Source of the DNA: Styela clava
Lineage: Eukaryota; Chordata; Ascidiacea; Stolidobranchia; Styelidae
Assembly (NCBI RefSeq): GCF_964204865.1
Contig: NC_135261.1
Span: forward strand, 12,586,001 to 12,650,000
Direction of reading: 5' to 3'
Length of the DNA: 64,000 nucleotides
In this document: positions 1 to 10,892 of the stretch, piece after piece
Numbering within the stretch: the stretch's first letter is position 1
Layout of the letters: every line of letters starts with the position of its first letter
Translations under genes and position numbers: made by a program
The notes under the pieces: model-generated
Told to the model about the DNA's origin: nothing
Databases searched by the model: none
What the model saw: the letters and a program-made list of their open reading frames with translations, nothing else

Positions 1-1677
1 GAAGCCTATTGATTTTGGATGAATTATGTCGTATAACTAGCGAGTTACTAATTAATTAGTGATGGGACACGCGGTGTCACTATTGAGTGAGAGCGAAGGA
101 TACACGCCGCTAGATCGATAAGTCGGCGGTCTCAGATCGCTATCTCGTTATATATTAACAAATTAACATCTGCTTGCGTCTCTTCGTCATATGCGAAATG
201 TGAATGTCTTGTATTCATATTTTTTTTAATTTTATACCCCACTATTTTGATCAAAATTCGTATTCAGCATGATCTACTTTTCGGAGTATTTTTAACAATC
301 GCTGCTTAAAAGCATTTTCTACGACGAGCTATACTTACCATCCCATTCACATAAACTGATCCAAGTATCACGTAAATCAAGACTTGAAAGAAACCTCGTC
401 AAAACTGCTACACGCTGTCTACCACTCTCCCACGTCTATCTCTGGTCCCGCAACTTTACTTTCAATTGATTTTTCTATCGTTTCTAGAATAATTTTGGCA
501 TCAAGTTGGTTCCGCCTTGAGACGAAAACAATTTCGGAGGAATAATAATAGAATCAGAGCATTACACGCAACGCGTTGGCTTGCGAGAAAAATGAAATCA
601 GAGTAAAGCCTATTAAACCTATTGCAGTAGGTAAGAATATAGCCATAATTTGAGCATCACAAACAATCCGATCATTGCGCGGGTTTATGGAAATAAAGAA
701 ATAAAATATGGAATAGCCGAATTTGAGCATCACAAGTAATCTAGCCAGTGCGTAGGCTTCAGGCTGTAACGGAAGCGTGTAAGATTGGTAGTGAACAAGT
801 AGATTCGGTACCTTCACCCGGAGCCCAGTTACAATGCCCGATAATCCAAGTTCCTTGTCAGTTCCACAAAAAATGTCTTGAATAACGTTTAACGTGTATT
901 TAATATTGAAATACAGATCATTTGCCACATTTTATTTGTATCAGTATCATACATTGTATTAATTAAGCAAAACGACTGTCCGACATCCGCCATCTCATTT
1001 CCGCGGTAGTTTAGCGCAATTGGTTTCAGACTGTGTGTCTCATAGTTTTTCGAGTGTGAGTGATGCTTTTCGAATAAGCAAAAAATTCTATTTAGTCTGA
1101 CTAAATATGGCATTAATTATCTTAAGTGTAGAATAATATTTTCTGCTCCTAAATATTCAACTTTTCTTAATTGAACCCAGTTTGACATATTATCGTGATA
1201 TTATGACGAAGCAAATATTTATATTACTTCGGCAAAGCTTCCCGGCCTCGGCTAATTACTCCGGGGAATTTTACCAGATTAGGGTCAGGCCATTTTTTTA
1301 TTCAATTTTCCATATTTTAGTTCTATTACGAGTTCGGGGACTATCTGTGTTAGCCAAGAGAATATCCCAGATTTCAGTCCCTTTTCACAACTCGATGTGA
1401 CATAGGCGAACAAAATTGATTACATCCATATTGGTACACATACTTCTGGAGCGCCAACTTGTCAAATGAAATAATCTTGGCTGAATACCAATCATCAAGA
1501 ATTTACCATAATGATTATACATACATTCGTTTGAATATCAATTTATTTATTAAATATTCTTGATTTGTCATTCTTGAATATTTTTGCCGCTGCAGTATTT
1601 TTATTTATTTTCTGTTATTATTTGGGAATATTTATCATGCAATGTTTCACGCATTTACTCTGATTAAAACCTTGGGC
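1..1677. other. Intergenic DNA, no supported gene
   Basis: AT-rich sequence. Short open frames exist on both strands, including a 124-residue minus frame at 554-928 with hydrophobic stretches, but no recognisable domain, no clear splice partners and no codon pattern like the real genes of the window. Nothing else is seen here. Confidence 0.5.
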
Positions 1678-1685
1678 AGGTAGAC

Positions 1686-2217
1686 CGTAGGTTCTTAAAG
1701 TGCTCCGTACGAAGCCCCAGGCAGGTGCGAATTAAGCCCCTCTGGTGCCCTAAGCACTGAAGACTTTGGTGCCCCCTTATGTGTAATTTAATTACACATA
1801 AGGAAAACACGTGAATCTGACGAAAACACGTGAATCTGATGACACGTGAATCTGACGACAACAAACGGCGATTTTAACAAAATGCAGTAGCGCACGTTCT
1901 TAGCGACTTTTATTAAAAGGGAGGGGGTTCGACCCCAAATTTATTATTATATTTATCTAGTGTCAAATTTACAGACTCAATGTATAGAATTTATCTGTGA
2001 AATTTGGATTTATTTATGGACTGTAATAAATTAACCCTATTAAAAAAAGGTTTAGAATTTAAACTGAATAAAGTAATTGTAACTTACTTGGGAACAATAA
2101 TCGCTAGGTAACAATGTGTTTTTTTATTTGTTCAATTATTAAAATTTATTGTGGGGCTCCGTGAATAATAATCAACCTCTTTAGGGCTCCATGACACCAA
2201 AAGTTTGAGAACCCCTG
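1686..2217 (-). mobile_element. Non-autonomous hAT-type element, 532 bp
   Basis: The reverse complement begins CAGGGGTTCTCAAACTTTTG and the other end reads CGTAGGTTCTTAAAGTGCTC, matching the two termini of the 3-kb element at 15826-18874, so both belong to one family. The element is flanked by an 8-bp near-duplication (AGGTAGAC at 1678-1685, ATGTAGAC at 2218-2225, 7 of 8 identical), the target-site size of hAT transposons. Internal sequence around 1860-1900 also resembles the 3-kb element (same AATCGCCG and CGTCAG neighbourhood). No transposase frame is present. It is probably an old deletion derivative. Confidence 0.82.
1775..1803. repeat. 29-bp near-perfect palindrome inside the hAT element
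   Basis: Two 14-base arms (CCTTATGTGTAATT and its complement) surround a single central T. The palindrome lies inside the 532-bp hAT element and could form a hairpin. It is followed by three short direct repeats of a CACGTGAATCTGA word between 1808 and 1858. Confidence 0.75.
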
Positions 2218-2225
2218 ATGTAGAC

Positions 2226-4376
2226 ACTGACTGATACTGAAAAAGATAATTTTGAAAGGATTGGATTTCCTTCAAACCTTGATTTTTTCGCATTCCTCTG
2301 AAATACTCGGAGCTATTTTTATTGCATAAATATAAAGCCCAAACAGGCGAATCAAATGCAATCACACACGTACAACATATTCACGTACGATTCTTTCACC
2401 TTTTCAAATATAACATAATATTCCATTTTCTGTTATGTAAAGCTGTATTGTCCTGATTTCTCGGCGCTCTTGGTTTCATCCGACATTTTACTAAACTTCG
2501 TCACCATGTGGATTTTTTATAAATCACTTCCAGCGTGCAAGTGTCCAGCGACCGTTATTAGAAAATATATATTAGTACAACTTGGTGCTCATATATTTAG
2601 AACATGCTGTATTGTTTGTAGAATCGAATAGCTGAAAGTAATACAATTGTTTCCGTTGGTTTTATTTGCGACACCAAGCCTCTTTAGGTAGGGATGATGC
2701 TGTTCTTGGTTTTGATTCATCAAAACTGTTACCTGAAATAATAGAACTACATCACGATTTTCGACCTATGGGTCATTTTGCTAGTGTCCTTCTTGCTGGG
2801 AACCGTTCAATTTTCCAGTACTCACAAGCGGAAGAAGTCACTAGAAGGCTTTTTTTTTCAGTTTCTCCTCTAAATCCTACGTGACCCGTTAAGTTACCCA
2901 TTTGGGGGCACGAAATATTCCTTGGATCGTTTTTGTTATGATGTTGTTGTTCTTGTTGGTATTTTTCTTCCTATCGTTCTCATTGAAAAAATTGCATTTC
3001 TCTTCAATTACTGGATCAATTGCTTTGACATTTTCACTGGTTGAATTGTATTTTTTGCTAGAAGGCTATTACTTTTATTTATCTCAAAAATTTCTATGGG
3101 TTCGATTTTTGTGTGCCATGACTTGTGGCGGTTCCGCGTTTGCCTCAATTGTTAAGCTCGCGCTATTCTACAGTGACAGATTGCATATATCATCAGTCGT
3201 ACTACTTCGTTTTGTCCTTCCTTTCCATATATTTGAGCATCGCTCCCTTGTTATTCATCGTTACAGATTTTTTAGGAACAAATGAAGAATAGGAATGGGA
3301 AAATTAAGTCTTTGTTCGCAACATCATTTTAAATACCCTATTAGACTATACATGTATACGAGATTGAATCAACGACATTCAATTTATTTGTGTCACAAAT
3401 ATGGTGCATGACGCAGAGATTTACTTGAATGATGTTTGAATACCTTGAATAAACCGACAACGTGACAACGTCGGCAAATAATTTTGCATTCGCCTTATCA
3501 TATGAAGATGTAGGCTTGCTATGCTCAACCAAAAAGATGGCCCTTCATAGAACCCCGAACGTTTCGGTAAGTGGATGTTTTGTAGTGCATATGATTCGGT
3601 TGTAAGAAGTGAAAGCATTCATAACAGTTCTTCTCGTTCTAAAAGCCTTTTGTATCGAATATTATGTTTTTTCTATTTTATAGATTCCTCTAATATTTTA
3701 AGGTCACTCTTACATTTAAACGACTGTGGTATGGGAAATAAAATATTTCAAATCCCAGGTGTAGAATTTCGCCTTCACTTAACGCCGTCACTTGAAACAA
3801 CACAACAATACGCAAAATTACCTATTGATATATTATCATCTTGCCAGAACACACTGCACAAAGCACAAAGCATTGAAAAATATATATGGAAGCGATCACT
3901 TTACACGATCATGAAAAGCAAAAATAAACTATAGCATATTGGTATAGAACGCCAATAAGGCGAAAAGTGAGACAAGAATTGTTTCGGCACTGGTGGAGAA
4001 TCCATGGTTGTCACCCGTATTGCAGAAGTCTAAATATAGTTGTAATCGCATTAGAGAACATTCTAATAAACATTTATATCAACAAATATTACCTAATATA
4101 TATTTATAATGAAACCTGTATTAATTCGTCTATGATTTCAAACTATAAAATGACGATGCGCGTTTTCTTTACAGTTGAGGTGTGAAATTCATGAACACAC
4201 CCAAACTGTTTATTCAGAAGAACTAAGTAACACGTGAAACATTGAATTTTTTGATATATATGTCTTAGAGAAGGTGTGTACAACCTGCGGTACGCGGGCC
4301 AAATGTAGCCAAATAGAAAAAAATAGCCTTAGAGGATTATTCGTAAAAGGGAGGTTGTTGATCTAAGTTAAGTTAA
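2226..4376. other. Intergenic DNA, no supported gene
   Basis: AT-rich stretch with several short frames. A 127-residue plus frame at 2902-3285 is strongly hydrophobic, and a 119-residue plus frame lies at 3575-3934. Neither shows a domain, a conserved motif or convincing splice sites. A fragment around 4276-4310 (CTGCGGTACGCGGGCC) resembles a hAT terminus but has no partner. Confidence 0.4.
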
Positions 4377-4384
4377 GTCTAAGT

Positions 4385-4826
4385 CAGGGTGGTCCAAGGT
4401 TGACGGCCCCGCGGGCCACAAAATTATTTTTGCTTTGTTCGCGGACCATAATAGTGCCAAGAATAGGTAAACAGTGCAATACCAAACAAATACCTTTATC
4501 GTGCAAACACATAGTTATCAGGCATAGCCATTCTAGGCTAATAGAATCCGCATTCGATTTTTAGTTTTCTATGAGAAGAAGTTAGAAAGCCAGATAACAA
4601 TTTAGACTGCCAAGCACATCATTCAACTTTACTAGTTTCCTCAGCTATCCATTATTTATTGCAGTGACATTAGTGATAACAATGTGTCAAAAGATTTTTC
4701 TGATTAATTTTATGACGAAACAACACGAAATGCGATTTTTTGATTACTCTCCGAATGTGACGCGGGCCACAGATAATGAAGGGGCGGGACACATGTGGCC
4801 CGCGGGCCTGGGTTTGGTCCACCCTG
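4385..4826. mobile_element. Non-autonomous hAT-type element, 442 bp
   Basis: Imperfect terminal inverted repeats CAGGGTGGTCCAAGG and (other strand) CAGGGTGGACCAAAC enclose GC-rich subterminal GGCCCGCGGGCC-like blocks, typical of hAT elements. An exact 8-bp target-site duplication, GTCTAAGT, flanks it at 4377-4384 and 4827-4834. There is no transposase. The termini are related to the element at 53822-54757, which carries a transposase BED-finger remnant, so the two are likely one family. Confidence 0.9.
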
Positions 4827-4834
4827 GTCTAAGT

Positions 4835-5346
4835 AGATGGCGAAAATCATGGGAAGGAAAATGTCCATATTTATATTTAACTTGATGTTAATAGTGTAAG
4901 TTATCTTAGTTTCAATGATGTTACAGGAATGCTTTAATAACTTCAGTGCCTATTGTTTAACAGGTTTGATTCAAAGTGGGTAAAACGGCAGATAAATGAT
5001 ACAACAAAATTCGATACAACGATGCACAAATTGAAATATTTTTTTTTGATGGATTGTAACTATTCGTGAGTACCGTGATTAAATTATTTTATTTGTGAAA
5101 AGGAAATTAATCAACAATACCAGCAAAAAAATATTTTTGTAAATATGTATGTCGGAAATATAACTATCAACAGAACGAACATGAAAATTTCTTTGTTATA
5201 TGATGGAAATGTAACCTCCTTCCGAAACTAAAACATGCGAGAGATGCGCGATATAAAAGTTAACGAGACTTTTAAAATTCGAAACCCATGTTACCCAAAG
5301 TGTCGATACTGTTGATACCGATATATTCGTAGTTTTTCAATATTTT
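4835..5346. other. Spacer and 3' flank of the Ly6-like gene
   Basis: AT-rich DNA between the 442-bp hAT element and the stop codon of the minus-strand Ly6-like gene. It should contain that gene's 3' UTR. No canonical AATAAA was confidently assigned, and no other feature is seen. Confidence 0.4.
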
Positions 5347-6275
5347 TCAAATATATTTCTGTATATGGTTACAATAACGGCTGCCGAATTTCAAAAACAT
5401 ACCGAACGACCAATATGTATCACCTGTTTTACAAGTTCTCGTGCATAGTGTCCACTTATGTCCGGTTTGATTCGTAGCTTGGACACAGTCTCCCACCTCA
5501 TATGAGGAGCATCCGCGATCGATGTAAACAAGATTTCCGTTGGCTGTAAAAAGAGTGTAATAATTGTCAAATAAACAAGTTTTCTTCTGCTTTTTCATTC
5601 AAGTCTTTCAATACTCAGCACTAAATAAAGTATGCGACATAAATAAAGAAAAAAGTGGTAAACTGTCATATTAGGTATAGCTTTCATTTGATAATAAATC
5701 TTTAGCTTTACGTGTTAACAGAGTAATTATACAGTTGAAACAAAGCATATTCAATGCTCATATCGTTTGAAAACTGTTTTGCGGCTGTAAATTCTCACCG
5801 TCTTTTGCAGTAGCAACGTAGCACAGATGTTGTTCGTTGTAGCAAGTTCTATTGTTGTAAGGAAAATCTGCCTGGAAGCATTCTTCGTAATCAAAATTTG
5901 GATAATCATAACAAGAGTAGCAATTACGTGCTTGCCCTTGATGAAATATATAAAAAATGTCAAATAAATGTGTTCTATTTCTCGTAAGACAAATGGAAAG
6001 TTTTATTTTAACGTATTGTTTGTATTTTTTATTTTGCAATTATAACTGATCACTGATTTATATGTTTAAAACTAATTCATCCGGCTGATTTAGCGTCGCA
6101 GAAAATTTTTCAAATTTCATGTGTATCACATAGACTGAAACGTCCGAATCAGATTATTTGGATTAGACACATCGTTGTCATGTAAAAATGAATTATCCTT
6201 TCGTTGAGAGAAAATATATGGATGCTTACCCGCACCTACAGCAAATATAAATAGGGTCACGGTGAATAGAAACAT
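5347..6275 (-). CDS. Ly6/uPAR-type three-finger domain protein, secreted or GPI-anchored type
   Basis: Three coding exons on the minus strand: 6275-6230, 5936-5799 and 5543-5347, with GT donors and AG acceptors in compatible phase, giving about 126 aa. Exon 1 encodes a short hydrophobic leader (MFLFTVTLFIFAVGAG) that looks like a signal peptide. The mature part starts with the CYSC motif and carries ten cysteines, ending in the diagnostic Cys-Asn (RYCN) near the C-terminus; this is the Ly6/uPAR/three-finger pattern. Family members are extracellular adaptors or receptor modulators, often GPI-anchored, but no clear C-terminal hydrophobic GPI signal follows RYCN here, so secretion is possible. 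The ligand is unknown. Exon boundaries are inferred from splice consensus only. Confidence 0.8.
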
Positions 6276-6309
6276 TCTGCCGACTTTATAACGAGAGTCT
6301 TCTATGTTG

Positions 6310-6881
6310 CTTGAAAGTTCTTCAAACTGAAAATCGTTTCATTCATACGCGCTTCCTTTTTATTTCTCCAATATTTTTTCTCTCGTAAAATAGATTTCTC
6401 TTTCTCTCTCTACTTTTTTAATCAACTGGTAAAACACAAGTAGGCAACTCTCATTGAAGAGAAATTTAAACCGTGCGATTTTCTATGAAAAAATCTATCA
6501 AATTTACTTTAATTTTGGCGTCAATTCTGATATTATTTTGGTTGTGTTGGAAGTTGGGGTTTTGGGTTCTGTTCGTGTTTGCTGGCTTACGAAAAATCAC
6601 TTTCTTTTGGCAAAAATTCCACTTGAACTCAATAAAAGCTTTGTCCATTTTCCTAAAAAAATTTCATATAATTTACATCATGAATGGAGATATATAGAAA
6701 ATTAAAATAAAATTGTATAACATCTTTAAATAATTACCCATTTTATAGAGATATTATAGATAATATGGAGTCAGCAATTGCACTCGCTGTTTAAATAAAA
6801 TTAAGTGTTTAAAATTTGTGTTCATAATTTTCTTGAGTATTTGATTAAATATTTTGGTTCCACATTGCCAGAAGGGATATA
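6310..6881. other. Upstream region of the Ly6-like gene, then AT-rich spacer
   Basis: Holds the presumed 5' flank of the minus-strand Ly6-like gene, with pyrimidine-rich CTCTTTCTCTCTCT near 6390-6410 and an A/T-rich TATA-like stretch near 6355-6365. Short frames at 6454-6705 are low-complexity and unsupported. Confidence 0.35.
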
Positions 6882-6883
6882 TA

Positions 6884-7851
6884 CGAGGTGCGGCTAAAAT
6901 GAAACGGGACTGGCGTCACAGATTGCGCAACACGATTAACCATCGGTAATCAACACTTTTGCAGTGTGGCGTAACATGTGTTCTTTGTTTAACGGCTGTT
7001 TTGACACAATATCGCAATTATTTTTGCTTTTCAGGAACCATAAGTGAATGTGATAAATTGCTTATTGAAAAAAAAAATGCTGTGCGAGGTCTGATTGAGT
7101 TTTTTGGCGATAGGGGGTTCAATTGCAGAATGACGATTGAGCAAAGAATAAATATTAAATTTTGTGTCAAACTTGGAAAAATGCATGTCAACTCGGCATG
7201 CATTCAATCATTGAGCTTTCTGCTCCTCAGTCAACTCAAGAGCCTTTGGCATCATTTTGGCACACACCTTTCGCATTCCCAAAGTGTCAACCAAAATGGT
7301 GCGGACCGTTTCTTTGTCCATTCCAACTTCTTTGGCAATGACGCGAATTGTTAAGCGACGGTCACTGCGAACCAACTGCTGAACCTTTTTGATGTTGGTA
7401 TCAGTTGTAGAAGTGCAGGGCCTCCCTGACTTTGGATCATTCTCAACATCTTGCCTGCCTTCCCGAAATCGCTTGTGCTATTTAAAAACTCTTGTTCTGG
7501 ACATGGAAAAATCTCCATAAACATCACGCAACATCATCAAAGTCTCATTCGCCGTTTTTTCCGAGTTTGACACAAAATTTAATGTTAATTCTTCGCTCAA
7601 TCGTCATTCTGCAATTGAACCCCCTATCGCCAAAAAACTCAATCAGATCTCGCACGGCAATTTTTTTCAACAAGCAGTTAATCACATTCACCTATGGTTC
7701 CTAAAAAGCAAAAATAATTGCGATATTGTGTCAAAACAGCTGTTAAACAAAGAACACATACTACGCCACACTGTAAAAGTGCTGATTACCGGTGGTAAAT
7801 CATGTTGCGCAATCTGTGACGTCAGTCCCGTTTCTTTTTAGCCTTACCTCG
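6884..7851. mobile_element. Rearranged mariner element with ~300-bp inverted arms
   Basis: Ends read CGAGGTGCGGCTAAAATGAA and (other strand) CGAGGTAAGGCTAAAAAGAA, flanked by TA at 6882-6883 and 7852-7853, as expected for Tc1/mariner. The inverted homology extends about 300 bp on each side (6884 to ~7183; ~7552 to 7851), far beyond ordinary terminal repeats. Each arm holds the mariner 5' end plus the first codons of transposase (MTIEQRINIKFCVKLGK on plus from 7130; MTIERRINIKFCVKLGK on minus from 7607). The element is therefore a 5'-end inverted duplication around one transposase fragment, with the catalytic 3' part absent. It cannot code for active transposase. Confidence 0.87.
7208..7607 (-). 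pseudogene. Mariner transposase N-terminal fragment, frameshifted
   Basis: Minus-strand reading shows the N-terminal helix-turn-helix region of a mariner transposase: MTIERRINIKFCVKLGK, then after a frameshift NETLMMLRDVYGDFSMSR, KRFREGRQDVENDPKSGRP and finally VRTILVDTLGMRKVCAKMMP, ending at a TGA at 7208-7210. An in-frame TAG stands where this family has a tryptophan (VF-stop-HKRF). The DD34D catalytic domain is missing. Frameshift, nonsense codon and truncation make it a clear pseudogene. Confidence 0.87.
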
Positions 7852-7853
7852 TA

Positions 7854-8349
7854 TATAGTTCGATTGCAGAATCCATATTAGCAACGAGTAAACGAGGTCA
7901 CTAGAAAAATAAAGATCACTTACGACAGACAAAACCAGACATATAAATACTTCAGAAATTAAGTGGATCCACACAACTGTCCATCACAATATAAATCCAG
8001 GTAAACATATAAAATATTTTTCAACTATTTATATTAATTCAAACTCATTCAGCATTTGTAAAAAAGGATGTACGAGCAAACCCACTCAAATGTTTCAAAT
8101 CGGCATGGTTACTGTTTTTGTTGTTTCATACTGATACACAGGGCATGTTTTAGACTTAGAGAATGTTTGTTAAACACAATACGTTCTTGAGAGTCCCATA
8201 CACTCACTGAAGAGGTCGGACATTCTAAAAACATGCCGTGTATTTTTGTAAAGATGACTGCTTGGTTAGTGCGTTATTCGTAGCAAAAATGTGAATACAT
8301 TCCATAAACTGTTTAACCAATTTTCATCAATACCCAAAATCTATAATAC
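7854..8349. other. Spacer between mariner and the MHC 3'-end repeat array
   Basis: AT-rich unique sequence with no gene, RNA or repeat recognised. Homology to the repeat array begins at about 8350 (CAGACGAA...GATTGTTC). Confidence 0.4.
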
Positions 8350-9299
8350 TTGTGTCAGACGAATTGGGATTGTTCACTTTTTCCAGATTTATTTTTTGTT
8401 CTATATTTCTGTACTGACATATGATCTTGTTACATGTGGGGTTTCTAAAACTAGTGGGCAATAAATTTAGAGAATATAATTTTTATATATCTGAAAGAAC
8501 TTACCAATTGAGAACACATACAAATTGAGACTTAAAAATATATAAATGTGAGAGTTAGATACAATATGGTTAAATCGTTCACAGGTTCTCAAATTATCGA
8601 TGATAAACCGCAATGACACGATACAATGATCGTGTGTGAAAGACAATTTATAAAAATTTGATTTGATACACAGCGGTATAACCGTTAGATAAGTTAAACA
8701 ATAACTCTTTTCAAAAACGGTGTGGTTTATTAAAATCCATTGTCTATGTAAACAGTTAACAAGACAAGACTCGTCAGACGAATGTTAAACATGAAGCGGA
8801 TAAACAATACTTACAATTACAAAGGTCACTGACCCTACGGTCCCATTTTAAATAATAAGTCATTGTCTGGAATTATAATCTTGCAATTATTTTTATACAA
8901 CCCAACGGCCAGAGGGAATTAGGCAGATTATTAAAAAAGTATTAGATATGAAATATAGTCGTAAAGTATTTGAGAAAATAGGAATTGATGAGACTTAATA
9001 ACGTTCATTCGTTTGGGAAGTTATAGAATGCGTTATAATACTTCAAAATTAATCACCATCATGATCAAAACAAATCACCTTCCACGCGCGCAAACGTTTT
9101 GTTATATTATTTTACAAGAAGTTAAATATTATGGACTTGTCTGGAGACGTGTCATTTAAAAGCGGATTCGAAGAAGGGATTTGAGACAAATGCCAATTAT
9201 TCTCCAAAAATAATAATCCTCAATTTTTTTTATACAAAGAAAGCAACGAACGAAGGGAATTGCGAAAAATAGAAAGTTAACCGCAACATAACAGTGGGC

Positions 9300-9410
9300 G
9301 AATATATATATATATATCCGTATAATATATAATAATAAAATATATAATAATATATATAATAATATAATATATAATATAATAATATAATAATATATATATA
9401 TATATCCTAT
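9300..9410. repeat. AT-rich microsatellite (TA / TAA repeats)
   Basis: About 110 bp composed almost only of TA, ATA and AATA units, interrupting an array subrepeat between its GTGGGCGAAT and CCGTAAAAGATTTGAG words. The homologous site at about 12781 lacks the expansion. The same tract recurs at 31578-31688 through the segmental duplication. Confidence 0.85.
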
Positions 9411-10079
9411 ATACCCGTAAAAGATTTGAGCAAATGGGAAATAATGGGGCTTACGCCGCTTTAATGTTCGTTGGGTGTTTGCAAATGCGTTATAGATAAG
9501 ATACCTCTCATTTATCACCATCAAGATTAAGACATACCGCATCCTTCACACACAGACGTGCTCATTTTACAAGAAACTGGTAATACTGAATGTTGCTTTG
9601 TCGTGAGACATGACATTTTCGAGTGTGTTTAAGGAAGGAAACTGATAAAATGCACTCCAGTACCCTAATTCATACTAGAACGACAGTTTGAGTGGAACTT
9701 TATTTGAATTGTGAAATTACTTATTCATTTAGAAATTTACGAATAAAATAACGTCCGTAGCAAAGTATTACCAAGCAAGATGGTGCTGAGACTGAACTAA
9801 ATATAATCACACAAATGAGCAAAAAACGAAAATATTTTCCTATTTGAGTTTATTTTCAAATAGTCATCACTTTAATAAATTTCATAACAGCAATAATTAT
9901 TAGTACTCCAAAATCTCAATAACAATTTCAAACTCTTGTTGATTCAACCTTCAATCTCTTGTTGATAATTTTTTTTACATTTTATGATCATTCCATTCCC
10001 TGAAATGAATGAAAAATATCTGATAAATACATTTTCTGGATACAAGAAAAAATTAGTTGAAAGCTAATGAAATACATAC

Positions 10080-10351
10080 CTTGCTTCACATATCAGGAGC
10101 TTTAGATATGAGTTTGTTGAGTGCAGATTCTGTCATGTCAGCTCTTTTTTCAGCATCGTCCAACTCGTGTTGCAGTTTACGATATTTTGATAAGTTTTGG
10201 TTGGCTTGTTCCTCGGCTTCTTCAGCTTGTCTCTTGTATGTTTTGACCTTGATTTGAAGTTTGTCAACGAGATCTTGGATGCGGGTCAGATTCTTTTCGT
10301 CTTCTTCTGCTTGGTATGTAATTTCCTTCAACTTGCGTTCGTATTTACGTT
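10080..10351 (-). pseudogene. Long copy of MHC terminal coding exon (truncated 5')
   Basis: Encodes the last ~88 residues of the MHC rod and tailpiece ([17 protein letters not shown]... ending SKAPDM and TGA at 10086-10088), followed by the same CAAG|GTA donor as the functional exon. The upstream 22 codons and the 3' splice acceptor are gone; homology stops at 10351, where the ATCACCATCA flank block begins, preceded by an in-frame TAA. Changes from the gene: ITYQ for VTYQ, EKNL for [11 protein letters not shown] for RSKARDM. Without an acceptor it is probably a dead exon. Confidence 0.83.
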
Positions 10352-10852
10352 AATCACCATCACGATCAAAACATATCACCATCCACGCGCAAAACGTTCT
10401 GTTTTACCATTTTACAAGGAACTATTAATAATGAATATTATAGCCTTGTATTGAGACGAGCATTCAAAAGCGGATTTAAAGAAAGGATTTAAGACACTGC
10501 CTTCTCGTGCCCTGAATCGTATTACGACTACACAGCTTGGGTATAACTTTCTTCGCGTTGCGGAATTGTTTTTTCATTTCAAAATTTCAGAATGGAATAC
10601 CGTCCACAACAACGACTGAACTAAAGATAACCACACAAGCAAACATGAACGAACATATTTTCTCCTGTAAAATTTATTTCAAATAGAAAAAGAGAGACCA
10701 AATTTCAAACACTTTTTTTTTTCAGAATAAAACCCTTTACATTGTTTTAATATTCCATTCCCTGAAAAGAAAACTATACTTACATTTTCGAAATAGACGA
10801 TAAATTTTTTTATTAGTAGAAACAAATGAAATATTTATTTTGTTTCACGTAC

Positions 10853-10892
10853 CACGAGCTTTAGATTTAAGATTGTTGAGAGCAGATTCTAC
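10853..10892 (-). pseudogene. Short copy of MHC terminal exon
   Basis: About 40 bp encode ESALNNLKSKARG, homologous to the end of the MHC terminal exon ([13 protein letters not shown]). It ends in a different donor, CGTG|GTACGT, in place of the stop-then-donor arrangement. A downstream acceptor TTTTCTTTTCAG|GGAATGG at about 10762-10774 matches the 3' UTR exon. On the minus strand an AG (ATATTGTAG) directly precedes the remnant, so a ~36-nt exon is formally possible, but the other short copy lacks that AG. Confidence 0.6.

Noticed and set aside
554-1113. Minus-strand open frames with hydrophobic segments (124 and 74 residues)
   Set aside because: No domain, no convincing splice sites or start context, and composition matches surrounding AT-rich DNA.
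2902-3285. Hydrophobic 127-residue plus frame resembling a membrane protein
   Set aside because: The hydrophobicity follows from T-rich composition; no motif, start context or neighbouring exon supports it.
3575-3934. 119-residue plus frame
   Set aside because: No recognisable family or splice evidence; random frames of this size occur in the window.
4276-4330. Possible extra hAT terminus (CTGCGGTACGCGGGCC)
   Set aside because: Only one degenerate end, without a partner terminus or target-site duplication.
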